A DNA stretch of 64,000 bases from JBBDYG01 sp040901765 (lineage in GTDB: Bacteria; Planctomycetota; Planctomycetia; Pirellulales; Lacipirellulaceae), in the NCBI GenBank assembly GCA_040901765.1, contig JBBDYG010000108.1:1-64000 (forward strand). The letters run 5' to 3'. The position numbers and the translations under genes were made by a program. The notes under the pieces are model-generated. The model saw only the letters and a list, made by a program, of their open reading frames with translations, was not told the origin of the DNA and did no database searches. Shown in pieces: positions 27,101-35,247 of this stretch; position 1 is the first letter of the stretch; each line of letters begins with the position of its first letter.

Positions 27101-30100
27101 AACACGCCAAAGTCCAGGCCGATTCGGACGTCGATCGGCGGCGGCGACCAAACGGTGAAGCTCTTTTCCCACGTGAAATCCAAGTCAAACCGCGGCACAT
27201 CGTAGCTGACAATGTCGAACGGCCGATGCAGCAGCATCGAGATGACGTTCTTGACATCGAGAATGTGCAAATCGACGCCCAAATCTTCCAGCGACTGCAG
27301 CATTTGTTTGACGAAGCCGACGGCCTTCTTGATCGTGCCGCCCGTCTCGACTTCCGAACCCTCTAAGGACACCTCTTCGGCCGCGCCCGGTTCCTGCAGG
27401 TCGGTTTGGGAGTCCGAATCGGTCGGATCCATAATCACTAGCTCATCCTGCAGGATGAACACCAACTCGTCCGGTTCGAGGCTGTCCATCTCCGACGACA
27501 GGCGGAGGATCGTGTCGAGCGCGTTGATGAACTTCTTGGCCGCTGCGGCTTGTTCGGGATTCTTTTGCAAGGCCAAGTCGAGAAACGTCACCGGCCCATT
27601 GCCCCGCGCTTCCGACAGTTGGGTAACGCCGGGGATCTCTTTCTTCAGCAGATTGATGACCGGCTGGAGCGGCTCGATGTACTTGTTGATCTGCTCAAGC
27701 ACCGGCCGGATGTGCCGGCTGAGAAAATCCCCCAGATTGATGCCGACGTCTTCAAATTTGAAACTGAACGGCACTACGACGGTGTCAAATTGGTCGGTCG
27801 TGGCGTTGTAGGTGGACGTGTACGACCAGGTCAGGTGCATTTCGCCCTGCACGCTGGGGAGCGAGTCGTTGATGCCTGCCTCCAACAGCAAATGGACCTC
27901 CGCCGCGACGTTGAAGGCTGGCTGGAAAACATCGAGGAACGAATTCGAGGAAATATCGGACAGCGTGATGTGGCCGTCTTGGCTCGGATCGACGAAATTG
28001 ATCGACAACAATGGCGCGGTCGACGAGCTGCCGACAAAGGTTCCCGCATCCTGACCATCGAGAATATCCGTCGCGGAGATCTTTAGTCCAAACAGATCGA
28101 CCGTCAGCGATGTCGGGATCGGATCACTTGGATCGCTCTGATCGACTTGCAGCGCGGCGCCAACGGTTACTGCCAACTCCGGCACCGATGTTTGCTGATC
28201 GATGAGATAGAATCCCTCCTCCTGGCTGACGCCAAATCCAATCGTCCCCATGAAGCCAATTGTTGCTTCGACACCCCCTTGTCCGTCGGCTTTAATCGGC
28301 AGGCCAGCAAGTCCACTGTCGAAGTCGACGGGCAGCGTCTCTTCATAATTGAGAACCAAATTGATTTCAATCTTGTCATTCGTGAGTTCGAGCACATCTA
28401 GCGCCGTATTCTGTCCCAGCGCGGCCTGGAGCGCCGGTTCAACAATCGTCTTAATCGCAGCTTTGACGAGGTCAAGGCTGCCTGATGCCTGCGGATTGTT
28501 GCAAAGCTCCTCCCGTAGCGGCGCGACGAAATTCTCGCGCAGCTTTTTGATAAGGGTGATCTTCTTGGCAAGGTCCGCGCCGCCGATCGGAATCTTGGCC
28601 AGCAGATCATTGGCCAGACCGTTTTCCAACGCCAAGAGAAACTTTTCGATTCCGTCCACGAGCGTTTTGAGGTTGAAGCCCAACCCCTCGAACAACTCGC
28701 CCAGCGCCTCTTCATCGAAGTCGGCCTGCGGCTGAAGCGGATGCTCGGCGCTGATGGCCAGCGTGATGATGTCCTCACTCATGTTGCCGAGCAATTCGGC
28801 GTCGACGCTGGCATTGAGCAAGCCGTTTGAATAGATCTCGAAGGGGCTGAGGTTGATCTGCGAGTTGACAAGGTCACTAAACGCCACGGCGCCGATCGTG
28901 TTGGGCAACGACGGACTCACCGCATCGAAGGTGACTCTGAAACTGGCCCGGTTAGCGGGCGTGCTAATGGTTGCGGTCGCAGCCGTCAGGTATTCGACCG
29001 TCAGCCGTTTCGGCTTCATTCCATTAGGGTAACGCTTGATTTGCACTTCGTAGGTATCGGGATTGGGGGCCGTGTTCTTCGTAATCGTGTAGTCCGGCGT
29101 GAGGCCCGCGCCGTTCAGCACAGTCGCTGTGACGTTCCCTTGCGGGTCCACATAAATGGCGGTGACGATGATAAACCGGCCATCCGGATCATCCGAATCG
29201 CGCAGCGGGTCAGGCGAACCCGAAAGTACAATCACGTCATCGATGTCGGGGACATCATCTTGGCTGCCGCTCGGCGAACCATCTTCCCAGAAATCGTGAG
29301 TAGCCGCGCGAAGCTCCGCATCGGCCCAGGCCTTGGCCAAGTCGAAGCTCTTGAATCCCAGCATTCCCTCGACCGATGCCGACAGGCCGGCGTCGATCGT
29401 GAGTTGGGTGAAAGGGACATCCACAGGGGTGGTGCCCGTCTTCGTCAGCAGAAAGAGCTTCTTGTCGTCGAGCGTGATGCCAGCGCCAAGGTCGATCTCG
29501 ACGCCCGCGTAAAGCTCATAATTAATCGTGGCTCCGCCCAACGTTACTTTTTTGCCATCCTTCAGCGATAGCTCGAGATCCTTGGTCTCGGTTTTGGGGC
29601 CAGTGCTCAAAAGCTCTGAATTGTCGTATCCGAGCCCCACGATAAGCGCCGGCTGTTTAACATTGCCATCCGCCGTGTTGTAATCGGTGATATAGTCGAA
29701 TTCGAATGCGACACCCGGCTGAGTGCCCGTCAGCCCGAACGCATCGTTGATGGCATCGCTGACAGCATCTTCCAGCCGCTCTTCCACTGTATTCAGGCTC
29801 GGAACCAATTTCATCAACTCGTCCCGCGCATCCTCCAGGGCGGCGACTAGCTGCGCGTTCAGCCCGCTAACCTGGGTTTCGTCCTCAATCGCCTTGGCCA
29901 ACTGATTGGCGGCAGCCAGCAGCCGTGCCGGCAATCGCCTGATGCCGTTTAAGTCCACGTCGGCGGCGTGCGCTAACGCGCGATCAATCGCATCGAGCGC
30001 CTCGAACAATCGAGCCCGGGCCTCGATCGGCACATTCAGATTCGAGGCAGCCGTTCGCACCGTGTTCACGGCCATCATCACTGCCGGCACATCGATCTGC

Positions 30101-33100
30101 AACAGGAATTCGTCGACGGCCGTCAGCATCGCGTCGGCAAACTTTACGACGTCGCCTACCGATTGGTTGATCAGCGGGATATTGAAACTCGTCGCGTCGT
30201 TGGGATTAATCTTCAGGTAGCTGGCGACGTTGCGCACGACGCTCAACAGATCGTCGACTTTGAGCTGCTCGACCGTCCCCAGAAACTCGCTGAACGTTGC
30301 CCCGCTGGAACCCAGGGCGGAAATGAGGCTCAGCGCGCCGGACGCTCCGAAGTCGAAATCAATCGGCACTACAAACGGGCCATTCACCAGATTGTTGATA
30401 AATCCGCCGTCGGCCACGATCTTGAAATGCGCTTCCCCCTCGATGCCGATCGTCGGCGGGGCGACGGCGGGAAGGAAGTCCAGGTCCAGTACGTCCGCCG
30501 GTCGAGTAAACTCCTCTGTAAAGTAAAGTCGGTCGTCGTCCGATTGGGTACCGGGATCCTTGAACACGGTGGAGATGAAAGCCAATAGCTTGGCGTCGGG
30601 CGGTCCATTACCTTCCAAGCTGAAGCTCAAGGAACCGAGCGCCGCGGACACGTCGACGTTGTCGGCGACCAGACCGAGGCCGATCGCTAGCTGATCTTCG
30701 CCGGCATCGGTGTCGATGAAAATGCGATCGTTGAATCCCAATCCGTGCAGCGGTTGGCCGATGATTTCTGGCGTCAGGGGGTGGAGCGGGTCTTCAACGA
30801 TGGGTCGCTCGCGCATGACTCCCAGTGCCGAAGCCGTCGCGGCCCGATCGACGCCTGGTACGCCGATTCCGGGTAGCACGTAGATTGGCCCACTAAAAGC
30901 GAAAGCACTTAATTCGCGGTCCAACTCCAACCGTTGCTGGTCGGTATTGATATCGAGCTCAAACCTAGGAATCGAGAACGGGCCGACAGCGATTGACGTG
31001 GCGTCGACGATCCGGTCCCGGACATCGGCGAGCGTGCGGGCACCGTCCAGATTGACGTAGGCGCGGTAGTTGCCCAACCAAGGATTGCCGCCAGCAGTGG
31101 TCGGCAAACCGACCTCGATCACCAGGTCGGCCCAGTTCGACAAGTACCGATTCGAGTCGCTGGGATCGACGATTAAATCGCTGCTCGATTGCGTGCTGGC
31201 GAAACCAAGTGCCTCTCCGCCCGAACCGGATATTTTGAGACCGATCACCGAATCGTCGACGGCTTGCAGATAGAGCCGGGTGCTGAGCGGGTTTTGCTGC
31301 GCGTCCCTTTCAATCAAGATTTCCGCCCGGACCAGATTGTGGATCCCCTGCTGCCGAAAGAGGAAGTTAAGGTCGTCGGCCAAATGCTGCGGCAGGGTGT
31401 TGTTATTCGTGAATGGAGTGGCGGAGTTGCCCACCGGCGCAAGTGCAAGCGTCATCGCGTAGGATGTGGCCGTGGGCGATGAGTACTGTTCGATCTCGAG
31501 CGTGAACGACGCGTCGCCGGCGAGTTGGCCGGACGCCGGCACGTCGTCGGTCGCCGTCATGCCCACGATCAGCGGTACGCCTTTTCCGCCGTTGAGTGCC
31601 GTCAGAGGCGTCGTCTCGTCAAACTCGATCCCACCATCTTCGGGCAACTTGGCAAATACGTTCAGCGGGCTGTCGGTCAAATTCCCCAGATACATCCCCA
31701 TGTCGAATTTCAGCGTGACGGGCGCAATCAAGCTGGCGTTGATCGTGCCGCCCAGCTCGATCGTTCCGAACGGTCCCAGGCTGATCCCTTCCTCGAACAT
31801 GTCCCATTCGAGCGGCTTCTCGAACAGGTGGCTCAGCTCGACGTGAAACGTCAATTCATTCGCAGCAAATTGCGGATTTACAATAATCGTCGGCGAAGTC
31901 TCAAAGGCAGGATCATTAGGCCAATTCTGGCTGTCCGTGGCGTCGTCCGTCATGCCTTGCAGCACCGGCTGCAGCTTCTCGGTGAGCTTCTGCTTGATCA
32001 TGTCCACTAGATCGTCGATCACCGACTGGACCGGCGAATCTTTGCCATATTCTTTGATCGCGGCATCGATCAAATGCATGAAGCTTTCGGGGCCGGCGGC
32101 GTCGCTGGAGCCCTCGAACTTCAGCAGCGTCTCGGCCGGGTTGGCGTTGTTGGACGTATCGATACTCTGACCGGCGGAAAACCCGAGGTCATTGGTCCCT
32201 GCGACGTTGATTTCAATGCCCGTAACTGCCGTTGCCGTAGCGGCCAGCACTAGCCGATCCTGATCCAAGGTTGCGATCGCAGGCGAATTGATCGATGGCT
32301 TGTGATCGAGCGTGCGATCCCGGCCCTTGTCCACCAGCACGACGACGTCGAGAAGCCCAACGGCCTTCAGCGCCAAGTTGATGGCCACTGCAAGATCGGC
32401 CGCATTGACATTCTGGGCCGTCGCCACGAAAGGATTCGCACTCAGTGGAATCGGATTGGTTCCAACGTCGATGGAATACGTCTCCGACGTTGCGCCGCGC
32501 GCGACCTCAATGTCGTATGTCTGAGTCGTCGTGACTCTTCCATTCGTCGGAGCCGGGTTGGCGGCGCGGAGTTGCAGTGTCGTCGCCGTTAGCGAATTGG
32601 CGCTGGGGGTCGTAAAGACTAACTTGCCTGTGTCTGTTCCGGAGGTTGGAATGCTGGCGACCAATAGGTCTTCAAGGCCAGCCGACGCAAGCTCGGTGTT
32701 AAGCGCCGCCACGAGCGACGCGGCGCTGTAACTGATCGCCGTCCCGTCGGTTTGCGACAGCGGCAATCGGATGTTGACCGGGCCGTGGTCGTCCAAGGTC
32801 ACCATGAAGCTCGCGTCGTCCTGATCTTGGCTGCCCGAAATCGATGAACCGAGCGCCACCGTCGACGCGACCGTCAGCTCTTCGCCCAGTTGGCCAAGCA
32901 CGTCGTCGAGCAGGCCATCCAAGTCGACGAGGCCGCCGAGATGCGAGTCCACGCCTGGCAGCGACCAAATACCACTAAAGTCAATCAGGTTATTGAGCGA
33001 GTTTGCCAGTGTCTTGGTGGATGAAGTGTCAAGCGGACCCTCGATGATATCTTGAAAATACGTATCGGAGATCGCCTTCAATCCGGCCTTTGTGACTGTC

Positions 33101-34707
33101 GAGCCGCTGGGAAGATTGGGCGCAATCACCGTATCGTACAAGTCCTCAATCGCTTGCCGTGTGAGAAGCTGACCGATGGCCGCTTGGCCACGCCGGTTCG
33201 GGTGCAAGGTCGCCGTCGTGAGGAGCGAATTGGGCCCCTGGGTTGCTCCACCCTCGGTGGCGGTTCTGATCCACCGATCGCCATCCGGAGCGCTATAACC
33301 ATGTCCTTGAAAAGCGTCCTCAATGCCATTGATGAGCGTCCAGTTACGGCCCGGGACCGACGCTGCGGCATGAACGGCGGTTCTCAGGTCCGTGAGAAAC
33401 TTCGATTTCACCCATTCAATTTCGGTGGAGTCGATTTCCAGGTTGAGAAGCGGCACGACATCCTGCATGATTTCGTCGGCGGTTGTCACCACGCCGTTTT
33501 TGAGTATCGACAATGGCGCGAAATACTCGAGCATGTAGGTCCGCGTAGACGCCGAGTAACCGGGTAGCTGAGCATTGTCATTCAGAGCATTGGCGAACTG
33601 GGTGTATGCGGCAGCCAGGCCGTTCGTCCCGGCCCCCACCGGATCGCTAACAAGCAGTGATTTGGGCAGATCAACCGCCTGTCGAAGCGCATCCCAAGCC
33701 TGTGAAGTGCCGTTTTCTGAGGCGTCGTTCAGCTTGGAGATGAAGTCGATGTCGAATTCTCCCGGTACGCGAAACAAGAGTGCCTTGGCAATCCGCGTGA
33801 AGGCGAGATCGTTAATGCCGAACGAGAACGTCATCACGTCAATCGCACGGTCGTTGATAATGTCCTTGATTTGAGCAATCTGGGACGGCATGGGGTCGTC
33901 GCCGTCATAGCCGGCAGCGACGTCCTGGCCGGCGAACGGCGATAGCGCGCCGCCGCCGACGGACGGCAATTCGCCCGGAATGCCGCCGATGCTTGCGCCA
34001 GATGAGGCAACAAAAACGAACGTGACCGAACTGTGCGGATCGAGTCGCTCCAACTCGAGCGCCATCTGGGCCGCCGCTGCATAGGACGAACGGCTGGCGA
34101 TCGCATGATAGCGAGCCTGTTCCTGTTCCACGTCCGGCTGGCCAAGCATTGGCCCGGTGTTGCTGCTATCGAGTGTCGGGGGATACAGCGTCGTATCGCC
34201 CACCTGCATCCACTCGGGTGCTGAAAAGGAACCGTCTAGGGGAACTTCAGGATTCCCTTCCCCCGCCGAAAGCGAGTCGCCCATCGTTACGATCAAAATA
34301 TCGTTGACGGTGATGTTATCGGGGACCGCGGCGCCGCCGTTGTACGACAGGCTGACAGTGTAGTCGCCTTCCAGGAGCTTGGGTTTAAAAATCGGTTGGT
34401 TGCTAATGTAGTGGTTGAGATTCGAATCGACCACGTCCCACGCATACGTGCCCGAGCCGTTCGCACTTCCATCGAACACCACTTCGAAACCGTCGAGCGG
34501 ATCTGCATAGGCCGAGTTATTCGGAACGGCGATTCGGCCGTCGCTGTCTACCAGCAAGCGCGGTGTCATGAACCAGTCGAAGTTCGCCGATAGCAGCCGG
34601 CGATCCTCCAGGCGTTCGAATCCGAAGATTCTCGGCTTTGCCGCCACTCGTCGGCGACGTTGCTTTACACGGCGCCGATGGCGCAGACCTCGCCTAGGAG
34701 AACTCAT
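18136..34707 (-). CDS. Giant secreted multidomain protein: SGNH hydrolase-like, RTX, SdrD-like, LamG
   Basis: The 5,523-residue protein starts with a very basic leader and the planctomycete motif FERLEDRRLLSA. An SGNH/GDSL-like domain follows (about residues 125-545): GDSLSAGEG near 133, FGINDLAF and a C-terminal TLHPNRRGQ His block. About 2,000 residues of unassigned beta-rich sequence come next, then RTX-type GGAGDD repeats (coding bases about 26440-25650), eight SdrD B-like domains (about 25490-21210), a convertase P-domain-like stretch (about 24860-24560), two dockerin-like modules (23510-23160), a LamG-like stretch (about 22590-21990) and a second RTX block (about 21180-18780). ATG 34707 follows GAGGGGG; the longer TTG frame lacks one. 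It is probably a calcium-stabilised surface or adhesion protein. Confidence 0.85.
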   Translation of the reverse strand: MSSPRRGLRHRRRVKQRRRRVAAKPRIFGFERLEDRRLLSANFDWFMTPRLLVDSDGRIAVPNNSAYADPLDGFEVVFDGSANGSGTYAWDVVDSNLNHYISNQPIFKPKLLEGDYTVSLSYNGGAAVPDNITVNDILIVTMGDSLSAGEGNPEVPLDGSFSAPEWMQVGDTTLYPPTLDSSNTGPMLGQPDVEQEQARYHAIASRSSYAAAAQMALELERLDPHSSVTFVFVASSGASIGGIPGELPSVGGGALSPFAGQDVAAGYDGDDPMPSQIAQIKDIINDRAIDVMTFSFGINDLAFTRIAKALLFRVPGEFDIDFISKLNDASENGTSQAWDALRQAVDLPKSLLVSDPVGAGTNGLAAAYTQFANALNDNAQLPGYSASTRTYMLEYFAPLSILKNGVVTTADEIMQDVVPLLNLEIDSTEIEWVKSKFLTDLRTAVHAAASVPGRNWTLINGIEDAFQGHGYSAPDGDRWIRTATEGGATQGPNSLLTTATLHPNRRGQAAIGQLLTRQAIEDLYDTVIAPNLPSGSTVTKAGLKAISDTYFQDIIEGPLDTSSTKTLANSLNNLIDFSGIWSLPGVDSHLGGLVDLDGLLDDVLGQLGEELTVASTVALGSSISGSQDQDDASFMVTLDDHGPVNIRLPLSQTDGTAISYSAASLVAALNTELASAGLEDLLVASIPTSGTDTGKLVFTTPSANSLTATTLQLRAANPAPTNGRVTTTQTYDIEVARGATSETYSIDVGTNPIPLSANPFVATAQNVNAADLAVAINLALKAVGLLDVVVLVDKGRDRTLDHKPSINSPAIATLDQDRLVLAATATAVTGIEINVAGTNDLGFSAGQSIDTSNNANPAETLLKFEGSSDAAGPESFMHLIDAAIKEYGKDSPVQSVIDDLVDMIKQKLTEKLQPVLQGMTDDATDSQNWPNDPAFETSPTIIVNPQFAANELTFHVELSHLFEKPLEWDMFEEGISLGPFGTIELGGTINASLIAPVTLKFDMGMYLGNLTDSPLNVFAKLPEDGGIEFDETTPLTALNGGKGVPLIVGMTATDDVPASGQLAGDASFTLEIEQYSSPTATSYAMTLALAPVGNSATPFTNNNTLPQHLADDLNFLFRQQGIHNLVRAEILIERDAQQNPLSTRLYLQAVDDSVIGLKISGSGGEALGFASTQSSSDLIVDPSDSNRYLSNWADLVIEVGLPTTAGGNPWLGNYRAYVNLDGARTLADVRDRIVDATSIAVGPFSIPRFELDINTDQQRLELDRELSAFAFSGPIYVLPGIGVPGVDRAATASALGVMRERPIVEDPLHPLTPEIIGQPLHGLGFNDRIFIDTDAGEDQLAIGLGLVADNVDVSAALGSLSFSLEGNGPPDAKLLAFISTVFKDPGTQSDDDRLYFTEEFTRPADVLDLDFLPAVAPPTIGIEGEAHFKIVADGGFINNLVNGPFVVPIDFDFGASGALSLISALGSSGATFSEFLGTVEQLKVDDLLSVVRNVASYLKINPNDATSFNIPLINQSVGDVVKFADAMLTAVDEFLLQIDVPAVMMAVNTVRTAASNLNVPIEARARLFEALDAIDRALAHAADVDLNGIRRLPARLLAAANQLAKAIEDETQVSGLNAQLVAALEDARDELMKLVPSLNTVEERLEDAVSDAINDAFGLTGTQPGVAFEFDYITDYNTADGNVKQPALIVGLGYDNSELLSTGPKTETKDLELSLKDGKKVTLGGATINYELYAGVEIDLGAGITLDDKKLFLLTKTGTTPVDVPFTQLTIDAGLSASVEGMLGFKSFDLAKAWADAELRAATHDFWEDGSPSGSQDDVPDIDDVIVLSGSPDPLRDSDDPDGRFIIVTAIYVDPQGNVTATVLNGAGLTPDYTITKNTAPNPDTYEVQIKRYPNGMKPKRLTVEYLTAATATISTPANRASFRVTFDAVSPSLPNTIGAVAFSDLVNSQINLSPFEIYSNGLLNASVDAELLGNMSEDIITLAISAEHPLQPQADFDEEALGELFEGLGFNLKTLVDGIEKFLLALENGLANDLLAKIPIGGADLAKKITLIKKLRENFVAPLREELCNNPQASGSLDLVKAAIKTIVEPALQAALGQNTALDVLELTNDKIEINLVLNYEETLPVDFDSGLAGLPIKADGQGGVEATIGFMGTIGFGVSQEEGFYLIDQQTSVPELAVTVGAALQVDQSDPSDPIPTSLTVDLFGLKISATDILDGQDAGTFVGSSSTAPLLSINFVDPSQDGHITLSDISSNSFLDVFQPAFNVAAEVHLLLEAGINDSLPSVQGEMHLTWSYTSTYNATTDQFDTVVVPFSFKFEDVGINLGDFLSRHIRPVLEQINKYIEPLQPVINLLKKEIPGVTQLSEARGNGPVTFLDLALQKNPEQAAAAKKFINALDTILRLSSEMDSLEPDELVFILQDELVIMDPTDSDSQTDLQEPGAAEEVSLEGSEVETGGTIKKAVGFVKQMLQSLEDLGVDLHILDVKNVISMLLHRPFDIVSYDVPRFDLDFTWEKSFTVWSPPPIDVRIGLDFGVFADLSVGYDSHGIDTGRFFDGFYFGDREEVFTGADIDEFGLSLGVRLAALLNLGVAKAGIEGEVRGTAHANWRDSNSDGKMHLDEMVRIVKQDGFLCLFDLGVDVNAIVRLVWEYFGNEGSKEFINEIILSIHHKCPLYELGQVVEAGTTFTGMQGPTAAAETGTLIIHAGPYADLRRRGNASDTHEDVKITQMAPGVMKVELLGLEQVFTDVKQIFMSGGAGDDSLLLIDVDVPVTALGGAGDDILVGTANADYLDGGAGNDQLRGRGGDDIIHGGAGDDLIFGEGRDSLARIPQDTDSLWGSAGADALYGGTGQDVIFAGGGNDTIVEGGAGRDVIFGEEGNDTLMGGTGIDLLVGGAGDDILLGEEGNDAMLGGRLSDVTSRGATIDGVFTNLRDQLINGMVHASFVTSATETGTDGNDVLKGGTGNDMVVGDEGSDFIYGGWGNDLLVGYLLGSVSGTDGDYIEGNPGDDMICGTDGVDTIFGGTNVDGSLISGLVDVLNDAGNPEAGGGYFILHCLSTEPVTIVDDPASIITGILYEDLDLDGVNELGEPILIGWTVELLDAQNAVVATVVTDSTGSYEFEDVESGNYTVREIAPAGWAPVLPVGGVLAVAISGAGGAQSIGDVDFGNRRDVGRIVVRKFHDLNADGVRQGSENLLDNWLVEVIGPDGSVFRRTGDFDFDGNGQIDPVTEKHVAVFDNLPAGDYVVRETPRTGWVQSSPSLASSTPDVRLAIPNDGVSELRSSVTDVTVGSASNVEVHFNIEHEKLAELEAFLIGPGGQKVALALAPDGTPPAFGYSGVFQATDDLEPLLSGNVDGTWTLVIRDTDEDHAGTLEEWALVLTNSESQQLPPYPATHASIYYPGTANENHVQVGSSSDVSLEFGNFRPATINGFKFRDDNGNAVQDDGERGLGGVMFFVDLNNNGVRDQAEPKGITLFDDPETQFDEAGYFTIGSVRPGSDYKVREELLSGLRQTLPADDGVGKVTPLVVSLDSGESVGTSVRELAEFEGPELPSHGLTFANQPLGAIHGTKWRDADGDGVRDAIESGWAGVRVYADLNDNGVWDGALPGVPAEPFAFTMVDDPQTVGVDETGRYWLSDLPIGEYIVREQVPDGSVQTTNSAQHVNLGAGEIVEGVDFGNFVATATIHGEKWSDLDGDGVRDPGEPGINGVTIYADLDNDGQYDEGEPTAVTMSLPAGPADYNGNGVVDAPDYSVWRDTFGSTTNLRADGDGSGVVDQVDYLLWRTTFGRTVGAPVSPELPGDYNGNDTVDNADYSVWRDTLGSTTDLRADGDGNRVVDQADYLLWRKNFGNTLERISVGNGVTDRAGHYWLDVPIAAGNVVIREVTLPGTQTTYPELGYHTLQLALGKIFVGVDFGNSAVPVEPGSIAGRKVFDENSNEVPDVNDIPQAGVMIYVDLNGNGIHDQAQGQMEPSAVTGEDGTYVIVGVAPGQWRVHEIVPSTFQQVFPAVTPYHLVTVVAGQQSSGVDFANQPIAPGSAAVTLPLVAIWEFEQNTFDTASQFVENAGIHDDNLAVVATPPVVSYVPGLVGDAVDLTSSVALETTMPGDLVLSSFTIEGFVFPQQPGLILRDDDFRLTWNAGFASLAMLDAAGNVIAAPATLSMPAFEWSHVAVTYDANTRGLGFYVDGSGGIQIVPAGGNVSLDADDTLRLGGNGLGLFDKWAVWNVPLDQPVLADHANFPQNCYGLTQIGAIHGYKFEDVNGNGIWDAPAEPPLDNWTIEITGADFDMDGDIDLDDRLTTVTDGAGAYWFTNLPPGVYTVSEQQQPGWTQTSVGGTGVNGGLNPVPGTTAWTINLGPTDVYQNVDFGNQNQPSQPGSIHGTKWNDLDHDGVRDLNEPGLAGVTVYADLNGNGQLDFIDLDSGPGLLFEPYTVTMADDPSTPNVDETGAYWLDDLDPGSYLIREVVPPGFVQSYPVTVPQPGAHHVSLASGQSVVGLDFGNYEPLVLLDGDDVVHAWGGNDVVYGDNRITVPGVISGGSLRDTLFGHAGQDQLFGQEEDDILWGGDPVLGTVVGTIDDDLIDGGAGIDEVRQTVDVNQTLTNTALTGQGLDQLISIERARLTGGAAPNTLIASAFSGPVTLIGLGGDDNLTGGSNDDHLDGGEGSDTLTGGDGDDTYLFCPVPALSPVEHDLIAELANQGVDTLDFSQLDTMITVDLNLPTFALQPGTSNVRDVAALVAGQQANLENVIGSEFPDILRGNTANNMILGLGGGDTIEGRDGDDRLDPGTGSVNFLSGGLGDDVFVITFNEGDVTLADAGGIDTLDFSALEVAIVLGIPVGMPIEHIIGGQSDDVFSFLNGASLPSGGTIDGQGGINLLDYSAYTSAVTVDLLGSVTGVPGGVLSIENVTGGQAGDTIRGTKERNVLLGGPGADTIVGRDGDDRIEGQAGSDTLLDGGAGNDVILGGADDDILHGGSGDDLLIGGTGNDTLDGQAGNDTYRMVEGDEIDTIGDTGLLGEIDVLDLQLVTSDLQFDILSTGNITVDFLATADGVNATNSLEKLLAGEGNDVFKFHGLAVLPLPSTIDGGGGANTLDYSNYTSGVNVNLSASTATGAGVVQNIANVTGSNSSDVIVGDDHANVLLGGAGDDQLHGGRGDDRLAGGPGLFDELFGGAGNDTYVVDPNLGTLTLHEDGGTVAMGVVYSGGSDTIDFSQFMQAVAFDLSLGDNNVGSGQLIRMRLPSAPTMPAPEHFENVIGSPSSANTLTGNAGNNLLIGGNANDVLGGGAGRDILVGGDGADTFDSNDNEEDIVITEITDYDDAATDNADRNAWKHILAVWTAGDLDAATRMARISSGVGIAALGGPFKLGSATIQDDLDPDNVAFFDADDWLFQISGSGSSEALPLSVDASAAEVQDPGATNTTLQFPFDWPAARNVATSQSRLTRDAAFAQIEYSPRQRHFDANLLMLLTEAGYNVRKKAPRVAVPIAEEREQDRSPYEESVDRFFAELHLEYGPNSIREILLSVLYE
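23161..23500 (-). repeat. Tandem duplication coding two dockerin-like modules
   Basis: Two copies of about 160-170 bases lie head to tail within the giant gene, each encoding a DYNGN...DYSVWRDTxGSTTxLRADGDG...DYLLWRxxFG unit. They interrupt the fifth SdrD-like domain between its Ca-binding half (ending EPTAVTMS) and its C-terminal half (starting TDRAGHYWL). Confidence 0.75.
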
Positions 34708-35161
34708 TGCCCCCTCGCAACTTGGGTTAGGACGCCGATGATCGTCCCAGCTCGAACACAAAAAAGCCGCGGTTGCACAACTCAACTGGGAGTTCCGCTA
34801 GCTCCGCTTATTCATTAACGCGCCCCAAGCTTAGGCTGGGTTGCGCTTTATTTGATCGTTCGACAAGGCTTCAGAGGCGGAAGCCTTCGCTCGGCCCGCT
34901 TCGTCACGGGCGTGATTCTATATCGTGATAGGCTTGGAATGCCTCGCATTCTAACAAGCTGCACCTTCTCCGTATCTAGCGAGGGGGGATATTTTTTCAC
35001 TTTCTTACCGGCAAGCTTTGCCTCGGGGTTCCCCACTCCCGATCGGAATAAAGCTTGCGTGAAATTGTTAGTGCGTCGAAAACATGGGGTAGCGGCAAGG
35101 GATTGGCGGAACTGGAGGCGGTCAACGAACCCTGGCGTGGCCCATTGATAAACCTTTGTCT
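34708..35161. other. Divergent intergenic region upstream of giant gene and operon
   Basis: No gene is supported here. AAGGCTTC/GAAGCCTT (34865-34872 with 34880-34887) forms an 8-bp stem with a seven-base loop and no following T-run, and GGCAA/TTGCC lies near 35012. The minus-strand start of the giant gene has a clear ribosome-binding site but no recognisable -35/-10 pair. Confidence 0.5.
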
Positions 35162-35191
35162 TTGACAAGGATGCCCAAGTACGGCTATACT
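35162..35191 (+). promoter_or_regulatory. Strong sigma70-like promoter of the eight-gene operon
   Basis: TTGACA (35162-35167) matches the -35 consensus and TATACT (35186-35191) is one base from the -10 consensus, with an 18-base spacer. Transcription would begin near 35198, giving a leader of about 50 bases before the radical SAM gene, which has TGGAG nine bases ahead of its ATG. It is the best promoter match in the window. Confidence 0.72.
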
Positions 35192-35247
35192 CATTAGCGG
35201 AACAGTTAGCTTTCTGCTCTTTTCATGCATCGCCTGGAGCTTTCGCG

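Noticed and set aside
34848..35168. Minus-strand open frame of 106 codons in the divergent gap
   Set aside because: It overlaps the strong operon promoter and has low-complexity content without protein-like features.
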